From contig NZ_SIXI01000003.1 in the NCBI RefSeq assembly GCF_004310865.1, positions 310,001-374,000 of the forward strand: 64,000 nt of DNA. Reading direction: 5' to 3'. Made by a program: the position numbers and the translations under genes. A model generated the notes under the pieces. That model ran no database searches. It was given only the letters and a program-made list of their open reading frames with translations, and was not told the DNA's origin. This document shows, piece by piece, positions 37,133 to 47,042 of the stretch. The stretch comes from Aquabacterium lacunae (lineage in GTDB: Bacteria > Pseudomonadota > Gammaproteobacteria > Burkholderiales > Burkholderiaceae_C). Each line of letters opens with the position of its first letter. Position 1 is the stretch's first letter.

Positions 37133-40100
37133 ATGGCCATCTTCAACGACACCCTCAATGTTGCCAACAACTACACCGGCACCACATCGGCTGACTCCAT
37201 TTACGGTAACGGCGGCAACGACACCCTGAACGGAAACAGTGGAAACGACCTGATCGACGGCGGGGAAGGCAACGACAGCCTCCTTGGCGGTCTGGGCAAC
37301 GACACACTCAAGGGCGGCCTGGGAAATGACACCCTGAATGGCGGCAGTGGAGCCGACAACATGGACGGCGGAGCCGGCAGCGACACGTACTACGTAGACG
37401 CCACCACCGACATCGTCAACGACAGCGGTCTAGTCAATGATGGCGTCGACACCATCATCACCAGCATCGCATTGAGTTCACTGGCCGCTTCCATTGAAAA
37501 CCTCACACTGAGTGGCACAGTGGCATCCGCCGTCGGCAACAACGGCAACAACGTGATCACCGGCAACGCCAGCAGCAACACCATCAGGGCGGGTGCCGGC
37601 AATGACACTGTGTACGGCGGTGATGGTAACGACACCCTCAAAGGCGAGGATGGCAATGACGTGCTGGATGGTGGCAATGGCAACGACAACATGGACGGTG
37701 GCCTTGGCAGCGACACCTATTACGTCAATTCGACCACCGACATCACCAACGACACAGGCACATCCACTGACGGCACCGACACGGTCATCACCACCGTCGC
37801 ACTGGCTTCACTGAACACCACCATCGAAAACCTGACTTTGGGTGGCACGGTGGCCACCGGCGTTGGCAACCTCAACAGCAACCTGATCAATGGGAACGCC
37901 AGTGCCAACACCATCAGCGCAGGTGCAGGCAACGACACCGTCAATGGCGGTAACGGCAACGACACCCTCAAGGGCGAACTCGGTAATGACGTACTGGACG
38001 GCGGCAGCGGCAACGACAACATGGATGGTGGCGTTGGCAGCGACACCTACTACGTCGATTCGACCGCCGACATCACCAACGACACAGGCACAGCCACCGA
38101 TGGCACCGACACGGTCATCACCACCGTCGCGCTTGCCTCATTGCACACATCCATCGAAAACCTGACGTTGGATGGCGCAGTGACTTCAGGTGTCGGCAAC
38201 AACAGCAACAACACCATCACTGGCAACAGCCTTGGAAACGCGCTCCAAGGCATGGCTGGTCAGGACACCCTGTACGGACTGAACGGCGATGACGACCTGG
38301 ATGGCGGTGAGGGCAACGATTCTCTCGATGGCGGTGAAGGCTCTGACTTGTTGATTGGAGGTCTGGGCACAGACGTGCTCAAGGGTGGCGCAGGCAATGA
38401 CTACCTGCTTGGCGGAACCTATTCGACTGATGGGTTTGCAACATACATCGGCGTCAGCGCTGATACCTTGATCGGCGGCCAGGGCGATGATTTCTACATC
38501 CTTGGCGGAAATGAAGCAGTTCAAGAGGATGCTGATGCAGGCACGGATACTGTGGTGATCGAAGGCGCTGTTGCGCGAACCGTCACGCTTGCAGCCAACG
38601 TCGAAAACGCATGGGGCGGAGGCAATACAGACGCCCCCAACACCACGACCTATTTCACGGCCTACAACGTCTCTGGCAACAGCCTGAACAATGCGATCTG
38701 GGGCTCTGCTGGCAACAACTTGCTGGAAGGCGCTGCGGGCAACGACACCCTGCGAGGTGGTGACGGCAATGACACCCTGATCGGTGGCGAGGGCAATGAC
38801 CTGTTGATTGGCGGCGCAGGCGATGACGTCTACTACCTTGACAACCGCGACGAAGACGATGTCATCGTCGAGGAAGCGGGCGGCGGCACCGACACCGTGA
38901 TCTTCTCGGATCTGACCTATGTGCTGGCTGCGCATGTCGAAAATCTGGAAATGACCTCCGAGGGCATGCACATCGGCATCGGCAACACCCTGAACAACCT
39001 GATCACAGACAGCGCAGGGATCGGCATCATCGCAGGCCAGGAAGGCAACGACACCATCTTGGGCAACGATGGCGACGATACCCTGTTCGGTGGCTTTGGT
39101 GACGACTCGCTGGTGGGTGGCAACGACAACGACAAGCTTCTGGGTGACCAGATGAACGGCGGCCCCGCAGGCAATGGCAATGACACCCTGATCGGCGGCG
39201 AAGGCAACGACACCCTGATCGGCGGCGAGGGCAATGACCTGATGGTGGGCGGCGCGGGCGATGACGTCTACCACCTCGACAACCGCGACGAAGACGATGT
39301 CATCGTCGAGGAAGCGGGCGGCGGCACCGACACCGTGATCTTCTCGGACCTGTCCCATGTGCTGGACGCACATGTCGAAAATCTGGAAATGACCTCCGAG
39401 GGCATGCACATCGGCGTCGGCAACACCCTGAACAACCTGATCACAGACAGCGCAGGGATCGGCATCATCGCAGGCCAGGAAGGCAACGACACCATCTTGG
39501 GCAACGATGGCGACGACACCCTGCTCGGTGGCTTTGGTGACGACTCGCTGGTGGGTGGCAACGACAACGACAAGCTTCTGGGTGACCAGATGAACGGCGG
39601 CCCTGCAGGCAATGGCAATGACACCCTGATCGGTGGCGAAGGCAACGACACCCTGATCGGCGGCGAGGGCAATGACCTGATGGTGGGCGGCGCCGGCGAT
39701 GACATTTACCACCTCGACAACCGCGACGAAGACGATGTCATCGTCGAGGAGGCGGGCGGCGGCACCGACACCGTGATCTTCTCGGATCTGACCTATGTGC
39801 TGGCTGCGCATGTCGAAAATCTGGAAATGACCTCCGAGGGCATGCACATCGGCGTCGGCAACACCCTGAACAACCTGATCACAGACAGCGAAGGGATCGG
39901 CATCATCGCAGGCCAGGAAGGCAACGACACCATCTTGGGCAACGATGGCGACGATACCCTGTTCGGTGGCTTTGGTGACGACTCGCTGGTGGGTGGCAAC
40001 GACAACGACAAGCTTCTGGGTGACCAGATGAACGGCGGCCCTGCAGGCAATGGCAATGACACCCTGATCGGTGGCGAAGGCAACGACACCCTGATCGGCG

Positions 40101-41029
40101 GCGAGGGCAATGACCTGATGGTGGGCGGCGCCGGCGATGACATTTACCACCTCGACAACCGCGACGAAGACGATGTCATCGTCGAGGAGGCGGGCGGCGG
40201 CACCGACACCGTGATCTTCTCGGATCTGACTCACCGACTTGCTGACAACGTTGAAAACTTGCAGATGACAGCCGTCGATCTGCACATCGGCATCGGCAAC
40301 GCCAGCGATAACGTCATCACTGACAGCGACGGAGATGGTGTGATTGCAGGCGAGGGCGGTAACGATTTCATTGACGGCAATGACGGCAACGACATCCTCA
40401 GGGGGGGCACAGGCCTGGACACCGTCGTGGGCGGCTCGGGCAATGACTCATCCTTTGGTGGGGAAGGCGACGACGACCTGTACGGTGGTCTCGGCGATGA
40501 TGCACTGGCGGGCGAAGACGGCAATGACATCCTGTTTGGGGATGCTGGCAACGATCGCTTGATCGGCGACTCAGGGGAGGACTTCCTCATTGGCGGGGAG
40601 GGCGCAGATCGCATGAGTGGCGGAGAGGGTGCCGACCACTACATCTTTGGCTCTGACTTCGGGCTGGATGAAGTGGCCGAGTTGGATGCTGCTGTTGCTG
40701 ATCTGAACTCTGGCGAGCACTGCGATGTCCTCCACTTCGAAACCTACAGCCATCAGCAACTGTGGTTCTCCAAGGTGGACAACAACCTCGAGATTGCGGT
40801 GGTCGGAACAGGCAACAAGGTCACGGTCAAGAACTGGTATCTCAGCTCGGACAACCAAGTTGAATACATTCGCGATGAAGCACTGGGCTATCAACTCAGC
40901 GCTGACAAGGTGAACAACTTGGTCAATGCGATGGCTCAGTTCAGCCAGCAAGACATGTCACTGGCATCGACACCGTCTACGCTCACCTCAGCCCTGAGCC
41001 AGGCTTGGGTCGTTTCGCCATCAGCCTGA
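37133..41029 (+). CDS. RTX calcium-binding repeat protein, type I secreted
   Basis: A 1298-residue acidic protein with no Sec signal. From residue 20 it is built of GGxGxDxLx nonapeptide repeats ([26 protein letters not shown]). Residues 85-400 hold three approximately 110-residue units, each with a [15 protein letters not shown] spacer. Residues about 546-1035 hold three near-identical 146-residue units plus a fourth partial one ([20 protein letters not shown]). The C-terminus ([36 protein letters not shown]) matches the haemolysin-type calcium-binding related domain. Such proteins are usually exported by a TolC/ABC type I system and fold on binding Ca2+. No transporter genes are nearby. Adhesin or matrix role is inference. 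Confidence 0.9.
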   Translation: MAIFNDTLNVANNYTGTTSADSIYGNGGNDTLNGNSGNDLIDGGEGNDSLLGGLGNDTLKGGLGNDTLNGGSGADNMDGGAGSDTYYVDATTDIVNDSGLVNDGVDTIITSIALSSLAASIENLTLSGTVASAVGNNGNNVITGNASSNTIRAGAGNDTVYGGDGNDTLKGEDGNDVLDGGNGNDNMDGGLGSDTYYVNSTTDITNDTGTSTDGTDTVITTVALASLNTTIENLTLGGTVATGVGNLNSNLINGNASANTISAGAGNDTVNGGNGNDTLKGELGNDVLDGGSGNDNMDGGVGSDTYYVDSTADITNDTGTATDGTDTVITTVALASLHTSIENLTLDGAVTSGVGNNSNNTITGNSLGNALQGMAGQDTLYGLNGDDDLDGGEGNDSLDGGEGSDLLIGGLGTDVLKGGAGNDYLLGGTYSTDGFATYIGVSADTLIGGQGDDFYILGGNEAVQEDADAGTDTVVIEGAVARTVTLAANVENAWGGGNTDAPNTTTYFTAYNVSGNSLNNAIWGSAGNNLLEGAAGNDTLRGGDGNDTLIGGEGNDLLIGGAGDDVYYLDNRDEDDVIVEEAGGGTDTVIFSDLTYVLAAHVENLEMTSEGMHIGIGNTLNNLITDSAGIGIIAGQEGNDTILGNDGDDTLFGGFGDDSLVGGNDNDKLLGDQMNGGPAGNGNDTLIGGEGNDTLIGGEGNDLMVGGAGDDVYHLDNRDEDDVIVEEAGGGTDTVIFSDLSHVLDAHVENLEMTSEGMHIGVGNTLNNLITDSAGIGIIAGQEGNDTILGNDGDDTLLGGFGDDSLVGGNDNDKLLGDQMNGGPAGNGNDTLIGGEGNDTLIGGEGNDLMVGGAGDDIYHLDNRDEDDVIVEEAGGGTDTVIFSDLTYVLAAHVENLEMTSEGMHIGVGNTLNNLITDSEGIGIIAGQEGNDTILGNDGDDTLFGGFGDDSLVGGNDNDKLLGDQMNGGPAGNGNDTLIGGEGNDTLIGGEGNDLMVGGAGDDIYHLDNRDEDDVIVEEAGGGTDTVIFSDLTHRLADNVENLQMTAVDLHIGIGNASDNVITDSDGDGVIAGEGGNDFIDGNDGNDILRGGTGLDTVVGGSGNDSSFGGEGDDDLYGGLGDDALAGEDGNDILFGDAGNDRLIGDSGEDFLIGGEGADRMSGGEGADHYIFGSDFGLDEVAELDAAVADLNSGEHCDVLHFETYSHQQLWFSKVDNNLEIAVVGTGNKVTVKNWYLSSDNQVEYIRDEALGYQLSADKVNNLVNAMAQFSQQDMSLASTPSTLTSALSQAWVVSPSA
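38770..40230 (+). repeat. Three 438-bp near-identical tandem repeats in the RTX gene
   Basis: The word GGGCAATGAC in an identical context recurs at 38791, 39229, 39667 and 40105, exactly 438 bp (146 codons) apart. Units two and three differ at only a few visible bases, including third positions. A fourth unit diverges after about 125 bp. This indicates recent duplication or ongoing homogenisation. Confidence 0.9.
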
Positions 41030-41052
41030 AGCTCTTTGGCCAGATGAACGTC

Positions 41053-41075
41053 GTCCCCGACCCTAGGTCGGGGAC
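41053..41075 (+). terminator. Hairpin after the RTX gene
   Basis: GTCCCCGACC-CTA-GGTCGGGGAC, a 10-bp perfect stem 24 bases after the RTX stop. It lacks a T-run but is strong enough to end or protect the transcript. Confidence 0.6.
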
Positions 41076-41179
41076 GGACGCCGGAACCTGTCTCGCTAAA
41101 GTCAACGTGTCAACGAAATGGCACGCTGACGCGTCTATGACAGTACAGTCTCAGTTCAACGACTGACAGGAGTTTTCAC

Positions 41180-41476
41180 GTGAACCGTTTTGGTCATTGG
41201 ATTCGGGCTCTGGCCCTGGTCGGAACCGTCACTGCCTCCGGCCTTAGCCACGCCCAGGCCGTGGACGGCGAAGTGCGCAAGGTGGACGCCGATGCCGGCA
41301 AGATCACCTTGAAGCACGGCGAGATCAAGAACCTGGACATGCCCGCCATGCAGATGGCCTTCCGCGTGGCCGACCCGGGCTTCCTGAAGAAGGTGAACGT
41401 GGGCGACAAGGTGACGTTCACGGCCGACAAGCTGAACGGTCAGTTCACCGTGACCAGCATCGACGTCAAGAAGTGA
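41180..41476 (+). CDS. CusF-like periplasmic copper-binding protein
   Basis: A 98-residue exported protein (signal ALALVGTVTASGLSHAQA). The mature part is a small OB-like barrel with GEVRKVDADAGKITLKHGEI, the Met-rich metal site LDMPAMQMAFRV and VNVGDKVTFTADKL, typical of the CusF/CusX family. The metal-site His/Trp of E. coli CusF are not at the same places, so the site differs. Metal chaperoning to an efflux pump is the family role; no cusABC is nearby. GACAGGAG precedes the GTG/ATG start. Confidence 0.85.
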   Translation: MNRFGHWIRALALVGTVTASGLSHAQAVDGEVRKVDADAGKITLKHGEIKNLDMPAMQMAFRVADPGFLKKVNVGDKVTFTADKLNGQFTVTSIDVKK

Positions 41477-41525
41477 CCTGCTGAACCGGGCCCCAGGACA
41501 CCGGAACACCACCCAACAACGCAAA

Positions 41526-41554
41526 AGGCCCCGGGGGATGCCCGGGGCCTGTTT
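41526..41554 (+). terminator. Terminator after the CusF-like gene
   Basis: AGGCCCCGGG and CCCGGGGCCT form a 10-bp perfect stem with a 5-base loop, preceded by AAAA and followed by GTTTG. The next 180 bp to 41734 hold no recognised gene. Confidence 0.75.
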
Positions 41555-41734
41555 GCTCGCATGTGCCCTCCCTGGACATTCGGTATGCGATGACAGCGCA
41601 CACGCTGCTCTGGCTGTTGTTGTGCTTGATGCAGCGTGCGATGCACAGTTTAACCTGGCATCCCATGAACATGTGAAGAACTGCGCACCGGGTGGTAACA
41701 AGATGCTGCCCGTGCCGGTGCGCACCCTTCGCCC

Positions 41735-42241
41735 TCAGCAACACCGCATCAGCAGTGCCGTGAGCGTGATGTAGCGCAGCGCCTTGCCCACCGCCATGTA
41801 AAAAACGCAAGGCCAGAAGGGCAGGCGCAGCCATCCGGCCACCGCGCACAAGGGGTCACCCACCACGGGCAACCACGACAGCAGACAGGCTGCAGGCCCC
41901 CAGCGCAACAGCCAGGCCTGAGCCCGAGGGTGGCGCTCGGCCAGCGAGGGTGTGGCGGGCTCCGCCTGGCGCGCACGCCAGGCGTCTCGCGCGTGCACAG
42001 CCCCGCGGCCCATCCACCACGACAGTGCCCCGCCCAGCGTGTTGCCCAGCGTGGCCACCGCCACGGCGGGCCAGAACAGGTCGGGGCGTGCGGTGACCAG
42101 GGCCAGCACCGCAGGCTCCGAGCCCATGGGCAGCAAGGTGGCTGACACAAAAGCCACCAGAAAAACAGCACTGAGGCCGACCTGAGGCACAGCCAGTTGT
42201 GCCAGCACGCCTGCCAGAAGGCCGTGCATGTCCATCACCAT
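41735..42241 (-). CDS. YqaA/DedA-related membrane protein
   Basis: A 168-residue membrane protein with about four hydrophobic segments. The pattern FLVAFVSATLLPMGSEPAVL then GNTLGGALSWWMGRG and SWLPVVGDPLCAVAGWLRLP is that of YqaA-type SNARE-associated/DedA relatives, implicated in membrane lipid or proton homeostasis. ATG 42241 has GGAG 6 bases upstream. Divergent from dusB. Confidence 0.82.
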   Translation of the reverse strand: MVMDMHGLLAGVLAQLAVPQVGLSAVFLVAFVSATLLPMGSEPAVLALVTARPDLFWPAVAVATLGNTLGGALSWWMGRGAVHARDAWRARQAEPATPSLAERHPRAQAWLLRWGPAACLLSWLPVVGDPLCAVAGWLRLPFWPCVFYMAVGKALRYITLTALLMRCC

Positions 42242-42333
42242 CAACACTCCATCCGCCGGTGCGACGCCAGCGAGCGCTCAGGGCGAGTGGATCTCGCCGC
42301 CCAAGAATCATGACACGCGGGCCGGAAAAATCA

Positions 42334-42363
42334 TTGGCCAACCCCGCGCCGAGCCGCTATAAT
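42334..42363 (+). promoter_or_regulatory. Predicted sigma70 promoter of dusB-fis
   Basis: TTGGCC (42334-42339), an 18-bp spacer and a perfect TATAAT (42358-42363), followed by a GC-containing discriminator (CTGCCTC). The 5' leader to the GTG start is about 95 nt. A GC-rich discriminator fits growth-rate control, as known for fis operons. Confidence 0.7.
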
Positions 42364-42464
42364 CTGCCTCTTTTTTAAGCAGCCCTGGCCAGCGTTGGTC
42401 GGGGCTTTGGTGTCTTTGGCCCCTGACAAGAGCAGGGGCGCGCCGCCCGTCTTCAGGAAGCCCC

Positions 42465-43577
42465 GTGCAGATCGGTCCCCACACCCTGCCCAACGCGCTG
42501 TTCGTGGCCCCCATGGCGGGGGTGACCGACCGGCCCTTCCGCCAGCTGTGCAAACGGCTGGGGGCCGGCTACGCCGTGAGCGAGATGGTGACCTCGCGCA
42601 AAGACCTCTGGCACAGTCTCAAAACGTCACGCCGCGCCAACCACGATGGCGAAACCGCGCCGATTGCCGTGCAGATCGCCGGCACCGACGCGGCCATGAT
42701 GGCCGAGGCCGCGGCCTACAACATCGACCGCGGCGCCCAGATCATCGACATCAACATGGGTTGCCCGGCCAAGAAGGTGTGCAACAAATGGGCGGGCTCG
42801 GCCCTGATGCAGGACGAACCCCTGGCCTTGCAGATCGTGGAAGCGGTGGTGGCTGCCTGCACGCCCCATGGTGTGCCTGTGACCCTGAAAATGCGCACCG
42901 GCTGGAGCCAGCAGCACAAGAACGCGGAGCGCATCGCCCGGGCGGCCGAAAGCGCCGGCGTGGCCATGCTGACCGTGCACGGCCGCACCCGCGAGCAGGG
43001 CTACAAGGGCTTTGCCGAGTACGACACCATCGCGGCCGTGAAGGCGGCCGTGAAGGTGCCCGTGGTGGCCAATGGCGACATCACCACCCCGGAAAAGGCC
43101 CTGGCCGTGCTGCGACACACCGGCGCTGACGCGCTGATGGTGGGCCGCGCCGCCCAGGGGCGCCCCTGGATCTTCGGTGACATCGACCATTTCCTGCGCA
43201 CGGGCGAACACCGGGCCCAGCCCCTGACCACCCAGGTGGCCCAGTGGCTGCTGGAACACCTGGACGACCACTACGGCCTGTATGGCGAATTCGCCGGCGT
43301 GCGCACCGCCCGCAAGCACATCGGCTGGGCCGTGCGCGCCCTGCCCGGTGGTGAAGCCTTCCGCCAGCACATGAACACGCTGGAAAGCTGCGAAGCGCAG
43401 GTGGTGGCGGTCAGCGCGTTCTTCGAGCAGCTGGCCTCCGAGCACGAGCGCCTGCCCACCAGCCACACTGCCCCCCTGATCGACGACGCCTCGGACGACA
43501 CCGAGGCCGACGAAACCGCCACGGCCAGCGCCCCCACCCGGGGTGCCGACCCGCGCACCGCCTGCCACCTGAACTGA
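42465..43577 (+). CDS. dusB: tRNA-dihydrouridine synthase B
   Basis: A 370-residue FMN enzyme reducing uridines in tRNA. Motifs: LFVAPMAGVTDRPFRQLCKR, DINMGCPAKKVCNKWAGSAL (catalytic Cys in GCPAKK), TLKMRTGW, VHGRTREQGYKG and ANGDITTPEKA, GRAAQGRPWIF. It starts at GTG 42465 with AGGAAG upstream. The Asp/Glu/Thr C-terminal tail is dispensable-looking. It is first gene of the classic dusB-fis operon. Confidence 0.96.
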   Translation: MQIGPHTLPNALFVAPMAGVTDRPFRQLCKRLGAGYAVSEMVTSRKDLWHSLKTSRRANHDGETAPIAVQIAGTDAAMMAEAAAYNIDRGAQIIDINMGCPAKKVCNKWAGSALMQDEPLALQIVEAVVAACTPHGVPVTLKMRTGWSQQHKNAERIARAAESAGVAMLTVHGRTREQGYKGFAEYDTIAAVKAAVKVPVVANGDITTPEKALAVLRHTGADALMVGRAAQGRPWIFGDIDHFLRTGEHRAQPLTTQVAQWLLEHLDDHYGLYGEFAGVRTARKHIGWAVRALPGGEAFRQHMNTLESCEAQVVAVSAFFEQLASEHERLPTSHTAPLIDDASDDTEADETATASAPTRGADPRTACHLN

Positions 43578-43598
43578 GGCAGGCATTTCAGAGAAGAC

Positions 43599-43835
43599 AT
43601 GAGCAAGAAGAACATCCAAGACTGCATCAAGGACAACCTGGAAAGCTATTTCCAGGACCTGCGCGGTGCCGAGCCCCATGGCGTGTACGACATGGTGCTG
43701 GCCGCCGTCGAAAAGCCCATGCTGGAGCTGGTGCTGGCCCGCGCAGAAGGCAACCAGTCCAAGGCCGCCGACTGGCTCGGCATCAACCGCAACACGCTGC
43801 GCCGCAAGCTGATCGAGCACAAGCTCGTGAAGTGA
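43599..43835 (+). CDS. fis: DNA-binding protein Fis
   Basis: A 78-residue nucleoid protein and transcription factor. The C-terminal helix-turn-helix reads GNQSKAADWLGINRNTLRRK. Shorter than E. coli Fis (98 residues), as usual in betaproteobacteria, lacking most of the N-terminal beta-hairpin arms. It lies 21 bases after dusB and 59 bases before purH on the same strand. Confidence 0.96.
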   Translation: MSKKNIQDCIKDNLESYFQDLRGAEPHGVYDMVLAAVEKPMLELVLARAEGNQSKAADWLGINRNTLRRKLIEHKLVK

Positions 43836-43894
43836 GGCTCGCGCCTGCACTCCGCTTTTTCAACATCCACGCTCTTTGAACTGAAGGAAACACC

Positions 43895-45484
43895 ATGGCC
43901 TTGACCGCCTTGCTGTCCGTGTCCGACAAGACCGGCATCGTCGAATTCGCCCAAGCCCTGCATGCGCAGGGCGTGCGCCTGCTGTCCACCGGCGGCACCG
44001 CCAAGCTGCTGGCCGACAAGGGCCTGCCCGTCACCGAAGTGGCCGAGATCACCGGCTTCCCGGAAATGCTCGACGGCCGCGTCAAGACGCTGCACCCGCG
44101 CGTGCACGGCGGCATCCTGGCCCGCCGCGACCTGCCCGAGCACATGGCCGCCCTGAAGGAACACGGCATCGACACCATCGACCTGCTGGTGGTGAACCTG
44201 TACCCCTTCGCCCAAGCCACCGCCAAGGCCGACTGCACCCTGGCCAACGCCATCGAGAACATCGACATCGGCGGCCCCACCATGCTGCGCTCGGCCGCCA
44301 AGAACTGGCAGGACGTGGCCGTGATCATCGACCCGGTCGACTACGAGCAGGTGCTGTCGGAAATGAAGGCCGGCCAGATCACCCGCACGACCAAGTTCAT
44401 GCTGGCCAAGAAGGTGTTCGCCCACACCGCCGCCTACGACGGCATGATCACCAACTACCTGACCAGCCTGGAAGCCGGCGCCGAGCTGGCCACTGAAACC
44501 GTGCCCGCCAAGGCCGAGTACCCAGCCGTCTACAACCTGCAGCTGCACAAGGTGCAGGGCATGCGTTACGGCGAGAACCCGCACCAGAGCGCCGCCTTCT
44601 ACCGCGAAGCCCAGCCCGTGGTCAGCACCCTGGCCAACTGGACGCAGATCCAGGGCAAGGAACTGAGCTTCAACAACATCGCCGACGCCGATGCCGCCTG
44701 GGAATGCGTGAAGGCCTTTGAGACCCCGGCCTGCGTGATCATCAAGCACGCCAACCCCTGCGGCGTGGCCGTGGGCGCCGGCCCGCTCGAGGCCTACAGC
44801 AAGGCCCTCAAGACCGACCCCACCAGCGCGTTCGGCGGCATCATGGCCTTCAACCGCGTGGTCGATGCCGACGTGATCGAGGCCATCAACGCCAACAAGC
44901 AGTTCGTGGAAGTGGTGATCGCGCCGAAGTTCACCGACGCCGCACGCGCCGCCTACGCCAGCAAGCAGAACGTGCGCCTGCTGGAAGTGCCCCTGACCGA
45001 CGCCACCCGCACCCTGGGCAACGCCCTGGACTTCAAGCGCGTGGGCGGCGGCATGCTGCTGCAGTCAAGCGACAGCATCGACCTGGTCGGTGACATCAAG
45101 GTGGTGAGCAAGCTGCAACCCACGGCCGAGCAGCTCAAGGACATGCTGTTTGCCTGGACCGTGGCCCGCTTCGTCAAGAGCAACGCCATCGTGTTCTGCA
45201 AGGACGGCATGACCATGGGTGTGGGCGCCGGCCAGATGAGCCGACTGGACTCGGCCCGCATCGCCAGCATCAAGGCCCAGCACGCCGGCCTGACCCTGCA
45301 AGGCAGCGCCGTGGCGTCGGACGCCTTCTTCCCGTTCCGTGACGGCCTTGACGTGGTGGTCGACGCTGGCGCCACCTGCGTGATCCACCCGGGCGGTTCC
45401 ATGCGCGACGACGAAGTGATCGCCGCCGCCGACGAACGCGGCATTGCCATGGTGTTCACCGGCACCCGCCACTTCCGTCATTGA
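43895..45484 (+). CDS. purH: Bifunctional AICAR formyltransferase/IMP cyclohydrolase
   Basis: A 529-residue PurH performing the last two steps of purine synthesis. N-terminal cyclohydrolase: [43 protein letters not shown]-terminal transformylase: [36 protein letters not shown] and [11 protein letters not shown] with [11 protein letters not shown]. Length is standard. AAGGAAAC precedes the ATG. Confidence 0.98.
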   Translation: MALTALLSVSDKTGIVEFAQALHAQGVRLLSTGGTAKLLADKGLPVTEVAEITGFPEMLDGRVKTLHPRVHGGILARRDLPEHMAALKEHGIDTIDLLVVNLYPFAQATAKADCTLANAIENIDIGGPTMLRSAAKNWQDVAVIIDPVDYEQVLSEMKAGQITRTTKFMLAKKVFAHTAAYDGMITNYLTSLEAGAELATETVPAKAEYPAVYNLQLHKVQGMRYGENPHQSAAFYREAQPVVSTLANWTQIQGKELSFNNIADADAAWECVKAFETPACVIIKHANPCGVAVGAGPLEAYSKALKTDPTSAFGGIMAFNRVVDADVIEAINANKQFVEVVIAPKFTDAARAAYASKQNVRLLEVPLTDATRTLGNALDFKRVGGGMLLQSSDSIDLVGDIKVVSKLQPTAEQLKDMLFAWTVARFVKSNAIVFCKDGMTMGVGAGQMSRLDSARIASIKAQHAGLTLQGSAVASDAFFPFRDGLDVVVDAGATCVIHPGGSMRDDEVIAAADERGIAMVFTGTRHFRH

Positions 45485-45531
45485 GCCTGCCCTCCTCGCG
45501 CCCGGCACCTGTCGGGCACGAAGCCGGCAAC

Positions 45532-45557
45532 AAAAAAGGCCCTTCGGGGCCTTTTTT
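45532..45557. terminator. Bidirectional terminator after purH
   Basis: AAAAAA, GGCCC-TTCG-GGGCC, TTTTTT: a stable UUCG-type tetraloop hairpin shared by purH and the convergent lipoprotein gene. Confidence 0.92.
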
Positions 45558-45577
45558 CATGGGGGCACGGCGTGGCT

Positions 45578-46285
45578 TCAGCCCGGGCGGCCCACGACCT
45601 GCACGGCATCGACCAGCTTCACGCCGGGCACCACCTTGTTGGCAAACACCACCCGCACCGAGGCCACCTTGAAGGGTGTGCGCTCGAACTTGCGGATGAA
45701 CCACGTGCGGTCGCCGCGCCATTCAGGAGGATCGCCCACATCACCGGCCCACAAGGTGTGGGGTTGTCCGGTTTCGTCGATGGCATCCAGGCGGGTGATG
45801 GCACGGGGCCCCACTTGGCCGCGCAGCACCACGCGCACCTCGGTGGCGTGCACCGGCTGTGCGTAGGTGACCGTGAGCCAGTCCAGGCCTTCGGCATCAT
45901 GCAGGTTGCGCCAGGTGTTGCCATTGGCCGGGCCCGTGGCGTTCATGGGCGAGCGCTCGGGGTCGGACACCACCTGGGCGGCCACGTTGTCACCCACCGA
46001 AGAGCCCGTGGTGGCCTGCACGCCCCATTGGGCGCCGGTGTCGGCCATGTAGCGCTCTTCCATGGTCTCGTATTCAAGGCGCGAAGCGTCATCCACGGCC
46101 GGCGTTTCCGGCAAGGTGGCCACCTGCAGGTCGGCAGGTGCTTCGGCCTCGCTGGCCACAGGGTCGGCGGCAGCGTTTTTGCTGCCCTCTCCGGCGGGCG
46201 CCAGGCTGAGTCGTTCGCTGCAGGCACCCAGGCCCATCGTCAGGGCAGCGCACAGAGGCATCAGGGCCCAGATCGTTTTGTTCAC
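45578..46285 (-). CDS. Lipoprotein with discoidin/galactose-binding-like domain
   Basis: A 235-residue protein from GTG 46285, which has GGAG 9 bases upstream. The signal ends in a lipobox (MGLGACSE). A 50-residue Ala/Glu/Pro linker precedes a beta-sandwich-like domain ([52 protein letters not shown]) resembling F5/8 type C/galactose-binding modules. The ligand is unknown; the family hint is from pattern only. Its gene is divergent from ruvC across 175 bp. Confidence 0.7.
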   Translation of the reverse strand: MNKTIWALMPLCAALTMGLGACSERLSLAPAGEGSKNAAADPVASEAEAPADLQVATLPETPAVDDASRLEYETMEERYMADTGAQWGVQATTGSSVGDNVAAQVVSDPERSPMNATGPANGNTWRNLHDAEGLDWLTVTYAQPVHATEVRVVLRGQVGPRAITRLDAIDETGQPHTLWAGDVGDPPEWRGDRTWFIRKFERTPFKVASVRVVFANKVVPGVKLVDAVQVVGRPG

Positions 46286-46460
46286 GGTGGCACTCCAAAG
46301 CAAGCTGCCACTGCGGCACCCGAATCGGAACCGTCCCTGTCAGGGCAGACACCCCGGATCATGCGACAAAGCAGCGGACACCGGCGAGGGTTTCCGGACA
46401 CGAGGCACCCCCTCAAGCACGGGGGGAGTCAATGCTTCAGGCGTTATGCTCTTGTCCCTG

Positions 46461-47015
46461 ATGAGAATTCTCGGCATCGATCCCGGCCTGCAGGTCACCG
46501 GATTCGGCGTGGTCGACGCCGATGGGCCTCGCCTGTCCTATGTGGCCAGCGGCACCATCAAGACCAAGGAGGCGGCACAGGGCGACCTGCCCGGGCGCCT
46601 GAAGCTGATCTTCGACGGGGTGCGCGAAGTGGTCGCCACCTACCAGCCCACCGAGGCGTCGGTCGAAATCGTGTTCGTGAACGTGAACCCGCAATCGACC
46701 CTGCTGCTGGGACAGGCGCGGGGCGCGGCCATTGCGGGCTTGATGTCGCAGGTGCAGCCACCGGCCGTGGCCGAATACACCGCCTTGCAGATGAAAAAGG
46801 CCGTGGTGGGCCATGGCCATGCCGCCAAGGCCCAGATCCGCCACATGGTGATGCGGCTGCTGAACCTGCCACGTGAGCCCCACAACGATGCAGCCGACGC
46901 CCTGGGCCTGGCCATCTGCCACGCACACGCCGGGCAGGCCATGGCCCAGATGGCGCGCGCCACCGAGCTGACCCGCCGCACCCACGCCCAGATCAAGGGC
47001 GGACGGGTGTATTGA
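46461..47015 (+). CDS. ruvC: Holliday junction resolvase RuvC
   Basis: A 184-residue endodeoxyribonuclease. The catalytic acidic residues are in [31 protein letters not shown] and [19 protein letters not shown] 46461 fits the family start; ATG 46446 would add five residues. ruvA and ruvB are not in the window. Confidence 0.96.
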   Translation: MRILGIDPGLQVTGFGVVDADGPRLSYVASGTIKTKEAAQGDLPGRLKLIFDGVREVVATYQPTEASVEIVFVNVNPQSTLLLGQARGAAIAGLMSQVQPPAVAEYTALQMKKAVVGHGHAAKAQIRHMVMRLLNLPREPHNDAADALGLAICHAHAGQAMAQMARATELTRRTHAQIKGGRVY

Positions 47016-47042
47016 CCGCGGGCTGAGCCCCCGCGGACAGGC

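Noticed and set aside
38186..40285. A 699-codon open frame on the minus strand
   Set aside because: It is the antisense of the repetitive RTX gene; repeated codons keep the opposite frame free of stops. It has no start context and no domain.
37133..41029. CRISPR array
   Set aside because: The regular repeats are coding RTX nonapeptides without unique spacers; no cas genes are present.
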